Source of the DNA: Methanomassiliicoccales archaeon
Lineage (GTDB): Archaea > Thermoplasmatota > Thermoplasmata > Methanomassiliicoccales > JACIVX01
Direction: 5' to 3'
DNA: 10,426 nucleotides
NCBI GenBank assembly: GCA_028679985.1
Contig: JAJRAH010000108.1
Location: 1-10,426, forward strand
Below are positions 1-7,830 of this stretch, piece by piece (positions within the stretch are counted from its first letter, which is position 1; the number at the start of each line of letters is the position of its first letter). The position numbers and the translations under genes were made by a program. The notes under the pieces are model-generated. The model saw only the letters and a program-made list of their open reading frames with translations, made no database searches and was not told where the DNA came from.

Positions 1-378
1 ACCAAGAATCCCAAGAGCTTCGGCAACATGGACTATCTGAGGAGTAAGGGGATAGAAGTCAGCGATCTCAAGGAACCTGTCGTAGTCTTCGAGGGGAGCG
101 CCAGAGAGGCCGCGACCCTCTTCCCCAGAAACATGAACGTCTCAGCGACTCTAAGCCTCCTGGGGGTCGGTTTCGACAAGACGCGAGTAAGGATCATCCT
201 AGACCCGGAAACCAACAAGAACACTCACAAGGTGATCGTGAGGGGACCGTTCGGAGAGGTCGTCTCCGAGACCAAGAACGTCCCATTTCCTAAGAACCCC
301 TCGACGAGTTACCTGGCAGCCCTATCTGCCCTGGCCACGATAAGGAGGCTCGTCGGGAACGTTTGGATCGGCGTCTGA
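1..378 (+). CDS. nadX: L-aspartate dehydrogenase, C-terminal part (5' end cut by window)
   Basis: Partial gene: the reading frame is open from base 1 (TKNPKSFGNMDYL...) to a TGA at 376-378, so the start and the N-terminal Rossmann domain lie outside the window. What is visible (about 125 residues) resembles the C-terminal catalytic domain of aspartate dehydrogenase (NadX family): a TKNPKSF stretch, then NMNVSATLSLLGVGFDKTRVRIILDP, then NTHKVIVRGPFGEV, then NPSTSYLAALSALATIRRL. In this family the enzyme oxidises L-aspartate to iminoaspartate with NAD(P), which feeds quinolinate and NAD synthesis; the histidine in NTH is likely the conserved active-site histidine. I infer the cofactor role from family knowledge, since the binding domain is not visible. 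It is probably the last gene of its transcript, because a promoter for the next gene follows within 50 bases. Confidence 0.8.
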   Translation, partial: TKNPKSFGNMDYLRSKGIEVSDLKEPVVVFEGSAREAATLFPRNMNVSATLSLLGVGFDKTRVRIILDPETNKNTHKVIVRGPFGEVVSETKNVPFPKNPSTSYLAALSALATIRRLVGNVWIGV

Positions 379-422
379 TCTCTATCCAGTTCTTTCAGAA
401 TCCTTCTGGACGTGTTGGGAAA

Positions 423-430
423 TTATAAAT
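423..430 (+). promoter_or_regulatory. TATA box of the M24-tldD-tldE operon
   Basis: TTATAAAT, preceded by a purine-rich GGGAA that could serve as the TFB recognition element. It begins about 40 bases before the ATG at 463. Archaeal transcription starts roughly 25 bases after the TATA centre, which predicts a start near 452 and a leader of about 10 bases. There is no Shine-Dalgarno sequence before the ATG, which fits a near-leaderless message. Confidence 0.65.
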
Positions 431-462
431 CTTGTGTAGTGGTTCTCCGGCTGGGCTAGACA

Positions 463-1551
463 ATGAAAGACAGAGTCAAGAGGATCTTCTCCAATCTGAC
501 GGACAACGTGGACGCGATAATTCTGATGAACGGCGAGGAGCCGAATGTCGATCTCTCGTTCTTCTACGTGACTGGCTACGAGTCCGGCCTTTTCGAGGGT
601 TGCGCGGCGATCCTTTGGCCAGACGGCAAGTCAGATGTCATATCATCCGCTCTGGAGGAGAGCTGTGCCGTGGGCGGAGACTGTCAAGTCATGGTCTACG
701 CGAAGCTGGCTCAAAGGGTGCAGTTGCTCAAGGAAAGACTCCGAGGGGTCAGGCGATTGGGAATAAACGGTGCAGGACTCTCGGTGAGCAACCTCGAAGA
801 GATCAAGCGAGCCTCCCCGGGCATCGATGCGATCGACATATCCGTTGCGATTGAGAAGACAAGGATCGTCAAGGACGACAGCGAGGTCGAGCTGATAAGA
901 GATGCATGCAAGATAGTCTCTGAGGTTGCCGATGATATACCAGATTTCCTTGAAGTCGAAATGAAGGAGTATGAGGCTGCTGCGGAGTTGTCATATAAGA
1001 TGCAGAAGAAAGGAGCGAGCTCTCCGTCATTCGAACCGATATCCTCTTTCGGAAAGAACTCGGCCGACCCCCATCACTCTCCGAACGCCACAGTGTTGAG
1101 GAAAGGTGATTTCGCGCTATTTGACTTTGGAGCGAAGTACCGCAGATACTGCTCTGACATCACGCGAACGTTCGTTGCCGGCAAGGTGTCCAAACGGCAG
1201 AGGGAGATGTACGAAGCCGTGTTGGAGGCACAGGCGACCGGACTTGCGACTATACGTGCTGGCGTCAATGGGAAGGACGTCGATGCCGCGGCCCGATCCG
1301 TGATTGACGAATTGAAGGGCGGCGGGACTATGCCCCACTCGCTCGGTCACGGTCTCGGTCTGTCCATCCATGACGGTGGAAGAATGGCGCCAGGGGTCGA
1401 TCTCCCCCTCAAGAAGAACATGATTCTCACCGTCGAGCCAGGCGTCTATGCGCCTGGATATGGCGGCGTCAGGATCGAGGACGTTGTCTGTGTAAAGGAG
1501 AATGGCTGCGAGATTCTGACAAGTGCCTCGAAGAACCTGACGGTGATCTAG
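463..1551 (+). CDS. M24-family metallopeptidase (Xaa-Pro peptidase type)
   Basis: Predicted cytosolic dinuclear-metal peptidase of the pita-bread fold, likely an Xaa-Pro aminopeptidase or prolidase acting on peptides with proline in second position. The 362 residues are full length for archaeal members: a creatinase-like N-terminal domain (about 1-135) followed by the catalytic domain. All five metal ligands expected of M24 are visible: D221 in FDFGAKY, D232 in CSDITRTF, H296 in SLGHGLGLSIHDGG, E325 in TVEPGVYAP and E339 in GVRIEDVV. No signal peptide or membrane segment is seen. The ATG follows a TATA box at the distance expected for a short leader. It is the first gene of an operon with tldD and tldE; its TAG stop is directly followed by the tldD start codon. 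The exact choice between aminopeptidase P and prolidase cannot be made from sequence alone. Confidence 0.88.
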   Translation: MKDRVKRIFSNLTDNVDAIILMNGEEPNVDLSFFYVTGYESGLFEGCAAILWPDGKSDVISSALEESCAVGGDCQVMVYAKLAQRVQLLKERLRGVRRLGINGAGLSVSNLEEIKRASPGIDAIDISVAIEKTRIVKDDSEVELIRDACKIVSEVADDIPDFLEVEMKEYEAAAELSYKMQKKGASSPSFEPISSFGKNSADPHHSPNATVLRKGDFALFDFGAKYRRYCSDITRTFVAGKVSKRQREMYEAVLEAQATGLATIRAGVNGKDVDAAARSVIDELKGGGTMPHSLGHGLGLSIHDGGRMAPGVDLPLKKNMILTVEPGVYAPGYGGVRIEDVVCVKENGCEILTSASKNLTVI

Positions 1552-2928
1552 GTGGAGGATCTTCTTATCACCGCGGTCGATCGGATGACGTCCGAGGGCG
1601 CCGAATTTTGCGATGCCAAGCATCAGGTCCTGAAGGGGACATCCATCAGAGTCGTGGACGCGTCGGTCAGGACTCTGACGGAACAGACACTCGGGGGCGT
1701 TTGCTTCAGGGCGAGGATCGGCGGATCATGGGGGTACGCTACGACGGTCGAGTTGGATAGGAAGAGCATCCTCGAAGCATGCGTTCGGGCGGCGAAGAAC
1801 GCAAAGCTCGGAGGGGCGAAAGGAAAGAAGATACCCGACATGCCTTCGAGCGACAGGCAGGTGAGAGCTAACGTTCGGATCCACACGGACAGCGTACCGA
1901 TCGAAGAGAAGCTCGCATACGTGGGAGACCTGGACAAGGCACAGAAGATCGACAGTCGAGTTGTGAACTCGAACTCGGACTATCGGGACGAGGTCAGGAC
2001 GAACACACTCGTCAATTCATTTGGCTCATCCTTGAAGTGGGAAGAGGTCAGGGTTCGGCTGATCGCGTTCCCCGTTGCCTCAGGGGACGGACGTAGAGAG
2101 ATGTTTTTCGAGATCGTCGACGGCACGAGGGGCTTCGAGCTGATCAAGGGGAAGGACGTCATGGCGATGGGGAAGTCGGCCGGGGAGGAGGCGACGAAGA
2201 TGTTAGCGGCGAAGAAACCGCCCTCTGGGTTCATGACGTGCATCAGCGATCCCAAGATAAGCGGGACGCTTGCGCACGAGGTGATGGGCCATGCGTCCGA
2301 AGCCGACGAAATAGTGAAGAGGAGATCATTCCTGACCGGCGCCGTCGGGAAGAGGGTGGCAAGTGAACAGATCACTATGGTCGATAACGGAACGATCGAA
2401 GGTGCTTTTGGGACGATTCCGTTCGACGACGAGGGAACCCCAAGTTCGAGGACCGTCATAATCAAGGACGGGATCTACAAGGGGTACATGCAGGACCTCG
2501 AGACTGCCGGGGAAATGGGGGTGACCCCGACCGGCAACGGCAGGGCTCAGGACTTCGGAAGGAGGGTCTGGGTTCGAATGACGAACACGTTCTTCGAGGC
2601 CGGAGACTGGACGCTCGAGGAGATGATCGAAGATATCAAGTTCGGAGTTCTGGCAGACAGATCGATAAGCGGAATGGAGGATCCTGTCGGAGGCGGATTC
2701 GAAGCGAAGACCCTGAGGGGTTTCATCATTGAAAATGGGAAGATTACCGATCTGATCCGATCATTCACGCTCACGGGCAGTGCCCTCGACATACTCAAGA
2801 CTACGGACGCGGTCGGAGACGAAGTCCAACTGGACGGAGGAAACTGCGGGAAAGGGATCGAGGACTTCGTGCCTGTGAGTAGCGGCGGGCCTTATTGCAG
2901 GTCCAGACTCCTGGTAGGGGGTGGTTGA
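1552..2928 (+). CDS. tldD: TldD, catalytic metalloprotease subunit of TldD/TldE
   Basis: Metal-dependent protease subunit. In E. coli TldD and TldE form a heterodimer that cleaves unfolded peptides, including the microcin B17 leader. The protein (458 residues) carries the TldD HExxxH motif at H242-H247 (HEVMGHASEAD) and a C-terminal GNCGKG with C432, the likely third zinc ligand. The N-terminal part (about 1-140) is the usual TldD/PmbA domain (GVCFRARIGGSWGYATT). GTG is chosen as start because it immediately follows the upstream TAG, and GGTGATC, complementary to the 3' end of archaeal 16S rRNA, lies 3 bases before it. The zero-base junction and common strand argue for translational coupling with the M24 peptidase gene. 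Sequence and length look intact. The natural substrate is unknown; no peptide precursor gene is visible nearby. Confidence 0.9.
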   Translation: MEDLLITAVDRMTSEGAEFCDAKHQVLKGTSIRVVDASVRTLTEQTLGGVCFRARIGGSWGYATTVELDRKSILEACVRAAKNAKLGGAKGKKIPDMPSSDRQVRANVRIHTDSVPIEEKLAYVGDLDKAQKIDSRVVNSNSDYRDEVRTNTLVNSFGSSLKWEEVRVRLIAFPVASGDGRREMFFEIVDGTRGFELIKGKDVMAMGKSAGEEATKMLAAKKPPSGFMTCISDPKISGTLAHEVMGHASEADEIVKRRSFLTGAVGKRVASEQITMVDNGTIEGAFGTIPFDDEGTPSSRTVIIKDGIYKGYMQDLETAGEMGVTPTGNGRAQDFGRRVWVRMTNTFFEAGDWTLEEMIEDIKFGVLADRSISGMEDPVGGGFEAKTLRGFIIENGKITDLIRSFTLTGSALDILKTTDAVGDEVQLDGGNCGKGIEDFVPVSSGGPYCRSRLLVGGG

Positions 2929-4293
2929 ACGGACCTGGAATCGATTGTCGGAAGCGCGTACAGGGTCGCGAGCAGGGAGGGACCGGACCAGTTCGAACTC
3001 TTTGGGGTCAGGACCAGGACGTTGAGCCTGTACGTCGATGACTCCGCAGTGAAGCACATAGAGGAGAAGATCGACCAGGGACTGGCCGTGAGGGTGGCTG
3101 AAGGAAACAGACCCGGTCAATCCTCGTCCTCATGCAGCACGATGAAGGAGGCGGAGATGACCACGATGGCCGCGATCAGAATGGCGGGTCTCTCACCGGC
3201 GGACAGCGGCTTCAAGCAGTTTCCCGCAGGCGGGATGAGATCCTCGGTCGATCCAAAGGTTTGGGACGAAAGGATCGCCAACATGACGGGGGAGCAGCTC
3301 GTGGAGATATCCGAGCGAATCGTCGAGAGCTCGACGGACGGGGGCGGAGTCAAGGTTCCGAAAGGTCTGATCAGAGTGGCGAAAGTTGAATCCGTCATTC
3401 GCAATTCCGACGGTGTCGATGTCGATCGCAAGAACACGTTGGTATACCTCAATTTCACGACAATGACAGACGGATCAAAACCGGGAGAGGGCGTCGAGAG
3501 CTTCTACTCGCCTCATCTCTCCGGTCTCGATCCGGAAGCGATCGGCCGCTCGCTGAGGGAGAAGGCCTTGGCGTCGTCCAAGACGGTCGCCTTCAAGGGC
3601 AGGATGAAAGGGAACGTTATCATTCTCCCGGGGGAGCTTTCGGAGATGCTCATCCACTCAGCCGGTTCCGCCCTGAGCGCGGAGAACGTTCACAGGAAGA
3701 GAAGCGCCTGGTTGAGGAAGGTTGGAGAGGAGGTTGCCTCTCGTTCGATCACCATAGTCGACGATCCGAGCGACGGAAACGGGATGCTATCCTCGGGTTA
3801 CGATGACGAAGGCGTCCCGACATCGAAGAAGACTCTTGTGGACAAGGGGGTCTTGAGGTCATACCTCTACGACAGCTACAATGCCGGTCTTGTGTCGATG
3901 GAGCCTTCGGGGAACGGAGTCAGGAGGCGCCCGGAGGATGCCCAAGGAATCTACCTCGATCCTATCGGGATCTGGCCGATGAATCTCGTGCTTGCCCCCG
4001 GAAGAAAGGGCAGGGCGGACTTGATTTCCTCCGTGGATGAAGGCGTTGTGATCGAGCGCGTTTCCGACCCTGAGGTCAATCCCATTACCGGTGCATTCGG
4101 CCTGGAGGTCCGTTGCGGAGGGTTGATCAGGAAAGGGGAAGTCGTTCAGCAGATTGATCGTGCGCTGTTGGTCGGGAACATGTTTGAGGCATTGAGAAAT
4201 GTCAGCGATGTGGCGAGCGATTCGACCGTGGTCAAGCACTGCATCGTCCCTACTGTCTGCTTCGATGGAATCGAGTTGATCGGTGGCGGTTAG
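2929..4293 (+). CDS. tldE: TldE (PmbA-like), partner subunit of TldD, apparently ACG-initiated
   Basis: Second subunit of the TldD/TldE protease. It has the family fold (ends CIVPTVCFDGIELIGGG; contains GYDDEGVPTSKKTLVDKGVLRSYLYD region motifs) but lacks the HExxxH motif, as expected for the non-catalytic partner. The first ATG/GTG/TTG in frame is TTG at 3022, yet the frame is open and TldE-like from directly after the tldD TGA: TDLESIVGSAYRVASREGP, the usual first helix. GGGGGTGGT at 2917-2925, matching the anti-Shine-Dalgarno complement GGAGGTGAT at 7 of 9 positions, ends 3 bases before ACG at 2929. That is the same alignment as at tldD and ilvC. I therefore place the start at ACG 2929 (454 residues); CTG 2935 is the alternative, and TTG 3022 would delete about 31 conserved residues. 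An ATG-to-ACG mutation or assembly error is also possible. Confidence 0.82.
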   Translation, partial: TDLESIVGSAYRVASREGPDQFELFGVRTRTLSLYVDDSAVKHIEEKIDQGLAVRVAEGNRPGQSSSSCSTMKEAEMTTMAAIRMAGLSPADSGFKQFPAGGMRSSVDPKVWDERIANMTGEQLVEISERIVESSTDGGGVKVPKGLIRVAKVESVIRNSDGVDVDRKNTLVYLNFTTMTDGSKPGEGVESFYSPHLSGLDPEAIGRSLREKALASSKTVAFKGRMKGNVIILPGELSEMLIHSAGSALSAENVHRKRSAWLRKVGEEVASRSITIVDDPSDGNGMLSSGYDDEGVPTSKKTLVDKGVLRSYLYDSYNAGLVSMEPSGNGVRRRPEDAQGIYLDPIGIWPMNLVLAPGRKGRADLISSVDEGVVIERVSDPEVNPITGAFGLEVRCGGLIRKGEVVQQIDRALLVGNMFEALRNVSDVASDSTVVKHCIVPTVCFDGIELIGGG

Positions 4294-4297
4294 GGAT

Positions 4298-4675
4298 TCA
4301 GATTCTTTCGACGGTTATCCTGCTCCTGTCGCCGACCTTCTTCAGTCCGCCCGAATCGCCGACAATCTTTCCGACTGGTGTCACGTTGCTTATCGCCGCA
4401 GGTCTCTCGTCTTGGCTGACTGGAGTGGGGCCGAAGAACAAGCAGAGTGCGCTGCCGTCTGGCCAGAACGCGACCTCCCCTATGTCCATTATTCTCTTGC
4501 CGCGTTCGAGAGGCATCTTGACAGGTATCTCGAAGTAGATCTCTTCTCCCCAGACGTTCGCGTACTCCTCGAACGGAAGCGCGAGCCATATGGCTTCCGC
4601 CGTCTCGGTGTCATTCAGTTCCACAAGAAAGTCCTGCTTGGGTGTCTTAATATTCATTCTTCTCAAGGCATCCAT
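4298..4675 (-). CDS. Cyclophilin-like-fold small protein (COG2164/DUF369-like), function unknown
   Basis: Protein of up to 125 residues resembling the small archaeal and bacterial cyclophilin-like-fold family: NDTETAEAIWLALPFEEYANVWGEEIYFEIPV, then DIGEVAFWPDGSALCLFFGPTPVS, then VTPVGKIVGD. In this family the fold resembles cyclophilin but isomerase activity has not been assigned, as far as I know, so I give no function. Three starts compete: ATG 4675 (about 41 bases after a TATA box, but GGGAG abuts it with no spacing), TTG 4666 (GGGAG 9 bases upstream, best ribosome-site spacing) and ATG 4657 (start of the conserved core, MNIKTPKQDF). I list the longest. It converges on tldE: the two stop codons are 4 bases apart. 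It follows ilvC on the same strand but has its own promoter signal, so it is probably separate from the ilv operon. Confidence 0.75.
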   Translation of the reverse strand: MDALRRMNIKTPKQDFLVELNDTETAEAIWLALPFEEYANVWGEEIYFEIPVKMPLERGKRIMDIGEVAFWPDGSALCLFFGPTPVSQDERPAAISNVTPVGKIVGDSGGLKKVGDRSRITVERI

Positions 4676-4707
4676 CTCCCGTCTGCATTAGGGCTAATCC
4701 CCGTGCG

Positions 4708-4716
4708 GATATATTA
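4708..4716 (-). promoter_or_regulatory. TATA box of the cyclophilin-like gene
   Basis: On the minus strand the sequence reads TAATATATC. It begins 41 bases before the ATG at 4675 and predicts transcription from about 4688. It lies in the 118-base gap behind ilvC, so the small gene need not depend on the ilv promoter. Confidence 0.5.
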
Positions 4717-4793
4717 GAACTGCAGGAGATTGAGGGGCAGTCGAAAGCTGAGAATGCCGCCGACGGGGCAGGAAAGGAAGGGATTTCGGGAAA

Positions 4794-5783
4794 TCACTTC
4801 TTCATCTCGAACAGTGCGCGGATCTCCCTTCCGACGACCTCGATCTGTCTATCGGATTCCTGCTTCTCGAGTTCTCTCATCTTCTTGAGACCGCCTTTCC
4901 AGTCAGCCATCCACTCCTTCGAGAACTCACCCGACAGGATCTTGTCGAGCATCTTGTCCATCGCTTTCTTCGTGTCTTCAGTGATGATGTAGTCTCTCTG
5001 GGTAAGTCCGCCGAACTCTGCAGTGTTGCTTACATTCTTCCACATGTGTCCAAGGCCGCCAGCCTGGATGAGATCAACTATCAGCTTCAGCTCGTGGAGG
5101 CACTCGAAGTACGCCAGTTCAGGCTGGTATCCCCTCTTCACGAGGGTCTCGAATCCAGCCAGTATGAGTGCGGTGACTCCTCCGCACAGGACGGCCTGCT
5201 CTCCGAAAAGGTCCGAGGTGACTTCATCGTGGAAGTTCGTCTCGATTACTCCCGCCCTCGTGCATCCTATCCCCTTCGCGATAGCCAAGACGATGTCCCT
5301 GGCCTTTCCCGTGTAGTCGCGCTCGACAGCAAACAGCGCAGGCACTCCGAATCCTTCCAGGAACATCTCCCTCTCCCTCTTTCCGGGGGACTTAGGGGCG
5401 ACCATGATGACATCAACGTTCTTCGGCGGCTTCACCGTCCCGTAGGTTATGGCGAATCCGTGCGAGAAGTACAGCGCGGCACCGTCCTTCAGATTCGGGG
5501 CGATATGGTTCGTGTACACTCCCTCCTGCACTTCGTCGGGCAGCAGGATCATGACGATGTCGGCGCCCTTGACTGCCTTCGGGACCTCGGCGACGGCGAC
5601 GCCGTCCTTCTTCGCGGCGTCCCAGGACTTGCCGTCCTTTCTGAGACCAACGACGACGTCCATGCCGCTGTCCTTGAGACTCAGCGCCTGGGCCCTTCCC
5701 TGGCTCCCGTAGCCGATGACAGCGATCTTCTTCCCCTTCAGCACTTTCAAATCTGCATCTGCATCATGATAGATCTTAACCAT
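4794..5783 (-). CDS. ilvC: Ketol-acid reductoisomerase, class I (short form)
   Basis: Second enzyme of branched-chain amino acid synthesis: it isomerises and reduces acetolactate or acetohydroxybutyrate to the dihydroxy acid, using NAD(P)H and magnesium. At 329 residues it matches the short class I form. The N-terminal Rossmann domain shows GYGSQG at 24-29 and the cofactor loop GLRKDGKSW at 46-54; R48 and S53 favour NADPH. The C-terminal knotted domain shows the metal-binding stretch HDEVTSDLFGEQ and FECLHELKLIVDLI, then SNTAEFGGLT. ATG 5783 has AGGTGAG ending 3-4 bases upstream. The gene starts 11 bases after the ilvN stop, so it is the third gene of the ilvB-ilvN-ilvC operon. No oddities in length or motifs are seen. 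Confidence 0.96.
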   Translation of the reverse strand: MVKIYHDADADLKVLKGKKIAVIGYGSQGRAQALSLKDSGMDVVVGLRKDGKSWDAAKKDGVAVAEVPKAVKGADIVMILLPDEVQEGVYTNHIAPNLKDGAALYFSHGFAITYGTVKPPKNVDVIMVAPKSPGKREREMFLEGFGVPALFAVERDYTGKARDIVLAIAKGIGCTRAGVIETNFHDEVTSDLFGEQAVLCGGVTALILAGFETLVKRGYQPELAYFECLHELKLIVDLIQAGGLGHMWKNVSNTAEFGGLTQRDYIITEDTKKAMDKMLDKILSGEFSKEWMADWKGGLKKMRELEKQESDRQIEVVGREIRALFEMKK

Positions 5784-5794
5784 AGTCTCACCTG

Positions 5795-6166
5795 CTACTC
5801 TTTGTCACTCTGCGACCGTACGGTCAGTCCCATATAAACAATGTTCGAATCCTTTCTCGGTCCCGTGGAGCCTCCGTCATGCGTGCCCATCAGGACCCGC
5901 TCGGACTTCGTGGAAGGGAATAGTTCCCAATGGCAGAGGTAGTCCTCCTTCAGGTACTCGGCCGATAGGACGTCCTGAAGATTCTGGACCGCTGAGATCA
6001 GCGCTCCGTTCAGTGAAGTGCTCCTGACTTCTATGATCATTGTGACCTTTCCGTCTTCCCTTCCGAAGAAGGCCTTGTCCACGTCGACCTTCCTCCTCAC
6101 GAGTTCCGCGAGGACCCTCGAGAGCACTCCTTGCGCGTCATTCACTACGACCCTTATCACTTCCAT
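5795..6166 (-). CDS. ilvN: Acetolactate synthase small (regulatory) subunit, short form
   Basis: Regulatory subunit that in this family binds valine at an ACT-domain dimer interface and stimulates and feedback-regulates the IlvB catalytic subunit. Residues about 2-70 form an ACT domain (EVIRVVVNDAQGVLSRVLAELVRRKVDVDKA, then KVTMIIEV). The product is only 123 residues, against roughly 160 in typical IlvN/IlvH; the usual second domain is reduced to a tail of about 50 residues (CHWELFPSTKSERVLMG...) that I do not recognise. Two ATGs lie in frame: 6172 abuts the GGGAG ribosome site, whereas 6166 is 6 bases from it, so I choose 6166. The start lies inside the end of ilvB (overlap of 10 bases), indicating translational coupling. 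The assignment rests on the ACT domain plus position between ilvB and ilvC. Confidence 0.85.
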   Translation of the reverse strand: MEVIRVVVNDAQGVLSRVLAELVRRKVDVDKAFFGREDGKVTMIIEVRSTSLNGALISAVQNLQDVLSAEYLKEDYLCHWELFPSTKSERVLMGTHDGGSTGPRKDSNIVYMGLTVRSQSDKE

Positions 6167-7824
6167 TTGCATCTCCCTCTGACTATGTCCAATCCCTTTC
6201 CTGGCGGGATCATCGGAAGGACATCCTCCTCCGGATCCACGATGACATCGACTATGAACGGCACCCCCGATTTGAGGCCTGCCAGCAGCGCAGGTCTAAG
6301 TTCCGAGGGCCTCTCGACTCTCACTCCGTCCGCTCCAAAGGCCTGCGCGAGCTTGACGAAGTCGGGGTTCTTTTTCAGTTCGGTCCCGCTGTATCTCTTC
6401 TCCCAGAAGAGTTTCTGCCACTGCTTCACCATCCCGAGCCATCCGTTGTTCATGAGGCAGACGACAACGGGCAGATTCTCGGAGACCGCGGTCGCGAACT
6501 CCTGGAAGACCATCTGTATGCTGCCATCGCCAGCGATGTCCACCACGGGGCTGTTGGGGAACGCCACCTTGACGCCCAGCGCCGCCGGGAAGCCGAATCC
6601 CATCGTGCCGAATCCTCCCGAGGTTATGAATTGTCTCGGTCGCTTGACTTTCAAGAAGTGTGCGGCCCACATCTGGTTTTGCCCGACTTCCGTTGTGATG
6701 AAGGCATTGTCGGAAAGGACCGTCATGAGGTCGCGGATGATCTTCTGGGGCTTGATCGGATTCTCGGGCAAGTCTATCTCACATTCGCACTCCTTGATGT
6801 AGGTCCTTACTCTCTTGGACCATTCGCTTTCACCCTTCCGCGAGACAAGTCCTTCGATCATCAAGCGAAGGACCTTCTTGGCGTCGCCGACTATCCTCAC
6901 CAAGGAGTTGTAGGTCTTGCCGAGTTCCCCTGAATCGATGTCGACGTGTATGATCCTCATTCCCTCTTCCAACACATTCTGATTACCAGCGCTCCTATCC
7001 GAGAATCTAGTGCCAAGGGCAAGGACCAGGTCGCATTCCGAGAAGGCCTTTCTGGCACACTCGCGCCCGTGCATGCCTATGACGCCGAGGCAGAGAGGAT
7101 GATCCTCCGGCACGGCGCCCTTTCCCATTATCGTCGTCACTATGGGGGCCATGAGCATCTGCGATATCCTGAGGACCTCCTGCGTGGCATCCGACCATAT
7201 CACGCCGCCCCCGACGAGTATCAGAGGTCTCTCCGCATTCCGCAGCATCTGGACCGCCTGAGGTAACCCCGAGAAGTCCTCCGCCGGTGGCGCGACTCGG
7301 TATTCCTTGCGCATCATATCCTCCGGAACCTCGGCCCTCATGACGTCGACCGGGAGGTCTACGTGAACCGGTCCTTTCCTACCGGTCGTCGCAATCGCCA
7401 TGCCTCTCACTATCGCCTCGGGGATATCCTTCGGGTCCAGGACTCTGAAGTTGTGCTTCGTGATCGGCATCATGAGGCTGAACGAATCCGCCTCCTGGAA
7501 TGCGTCGTTGCCTATCATCGGCGTGGCGACCTGGCCGGTCAGAACGAGCATCGGAGAAGAGTCTACATAGGCTGTCGCTACGCCGGTCATGAGGTTCGTC
7601 ACGCCAGGACCTGAGGTAGAGGTGCAGACTCCAACCCTGCCGGTAGCGCGGGCGTAGCCGTCCGCCATGTGCGCGGCACACTGCTCGTGTCGGACCAGCA
7701 CATGACGTATGTTCGAGTCCAGGAGATCGTCGTAAAGGGGTATGGTTGTACCTCCTGGCAACCCGAACATGACATTGACGCCTTGTTTCTCCAGCAACGT
7801 GAGTGCGGCCTTGGAGCCTTTCAG
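6157..7824 (-). CDS. ilvB: Acetolactate (acetohydroxyacid) synthase large catalytic subunit
   Basis: Thiamine-diphosphate enzyme that condenses pyruvate with pyruvate or 2-oxobutyrate, the first common step to valine, leucine and isoleucine. Domains in order: N-terminal Pyr domain (GLPGGTTIPLYDDL; catalytic glutamate in VRHEQCAAHMADGYAR, residue 47 from the start chosen here), central domain (PLILVGGGVIWS) and C-terminal PP domain with the diphosphate/magnesium motif GDGSIQMVFQEFATA...LMNN. The frame is open to GTG 7863, but that codon has no ribosome site. AAGGAGG at 7840-7834 lies 9 bases before CTG 7824, and starting there gives MKGSKAALTLLEKQG, the usual family N-terminus. I therefore prefer CTG 7824 (555 residues); GTG 7863 (568 residues) is the alternative. 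It is first in the ilvB-ilvN-ilvC operon, and its 5' region carries a probable Ile/Val leader peptide and alternative RNA hairpins. Confidence 0.95.
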   Translation of the reverse strand: MKGSKAALTLLEKQGVNVMFGLPGGTTIPLYDDLLDSNIRHVLVRHEQCAAHMADGYARATGRVGVCTSTSGPGVTNLMTGVATAYVDSSPMLVLTGQVATPMIGNDAFQEADSFSLMMPITKHNFRVLDPKDIPEAIVRGMAIATTGRKGPVHVDLPVDVMRAEVPEDMMRKEYRVAPPAEDFSGLPQAVQMLRNAERPLILVGGGVIWSDATQEVLRISQMLMAPIVTTIMGKGAVPEDHPLCLGVIGMHGRECARKAFSECDLVLALGTRFSDRSAGNQNVLEEGMRIIHVDIDSGELGKTYNSLVRIVGDAKKVLRLMIEGLVSRKGESEWSKRVRTYIKECECEIDLPENPIKPQKIIRDLMTVLSDNAFITTEVGQNQMWAAHFLKVKRPRQFITSGGFGTMGFGFPAALGVKVAFPNSPVVDIAGDGSIQMVFQEFATAVSENLPVVVCLMNNGWLGMVKQWQKLFWEKRYSGTELKKNPDFVKLAQAFGADGVRVERPSELRPALLAGLKSGVPFIVDVIVDPEEDVLPMIPPGKGLDIVRGRCKWK

Positions 7825-7830
7825 AAGAAT

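Noticed and set aside
385..410. TCCAG...CTGGA pair after nadX, as a terminator hairpin
   Set aside because: The stem is 5 bp with a 16-base loop. The T-rich stretch could help archaeal termination, but the evidence is too weak to list.
463..4293. A RiPP or microcin-like biosynthetic cluster based on TldD/TldE
   Set aside because: No small precursor peptide, cyclodehydratase or exporter is visible; housekeeping peptide breakdown is the simpler reading.
4290..4717. Plus-strand and second minus-strand frames over the cyclophilin-like gene
   Set aside because: Only the frame ending at 4298 on the minus strand gives a recognisable family sequence; the others look random and lack promoters.
4782..4795. 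GATTTC-GG-GAAATC hairpin at the ilvC stop codon, as a terminator
   Set aside because: The stem is short with a two-base loop and overlaps the stop codon, and no U-tract follows in the direction of ilvC transcription.
5046..5837. Long open frame of 263 codons on the plus strand
   Set aside because: It lies antisense to ilvC, which has a complete set of family motifs. Its translation is low-complexity and has no recognisable domain.
6131..6802. Open frame of 223 codons on the plus strand, antisense to ilvB
   Set aside because: It is a shadow of the ilvB codon pattern, rich in Ser, Thr and Pro, with no ribosome site or family resemblance.
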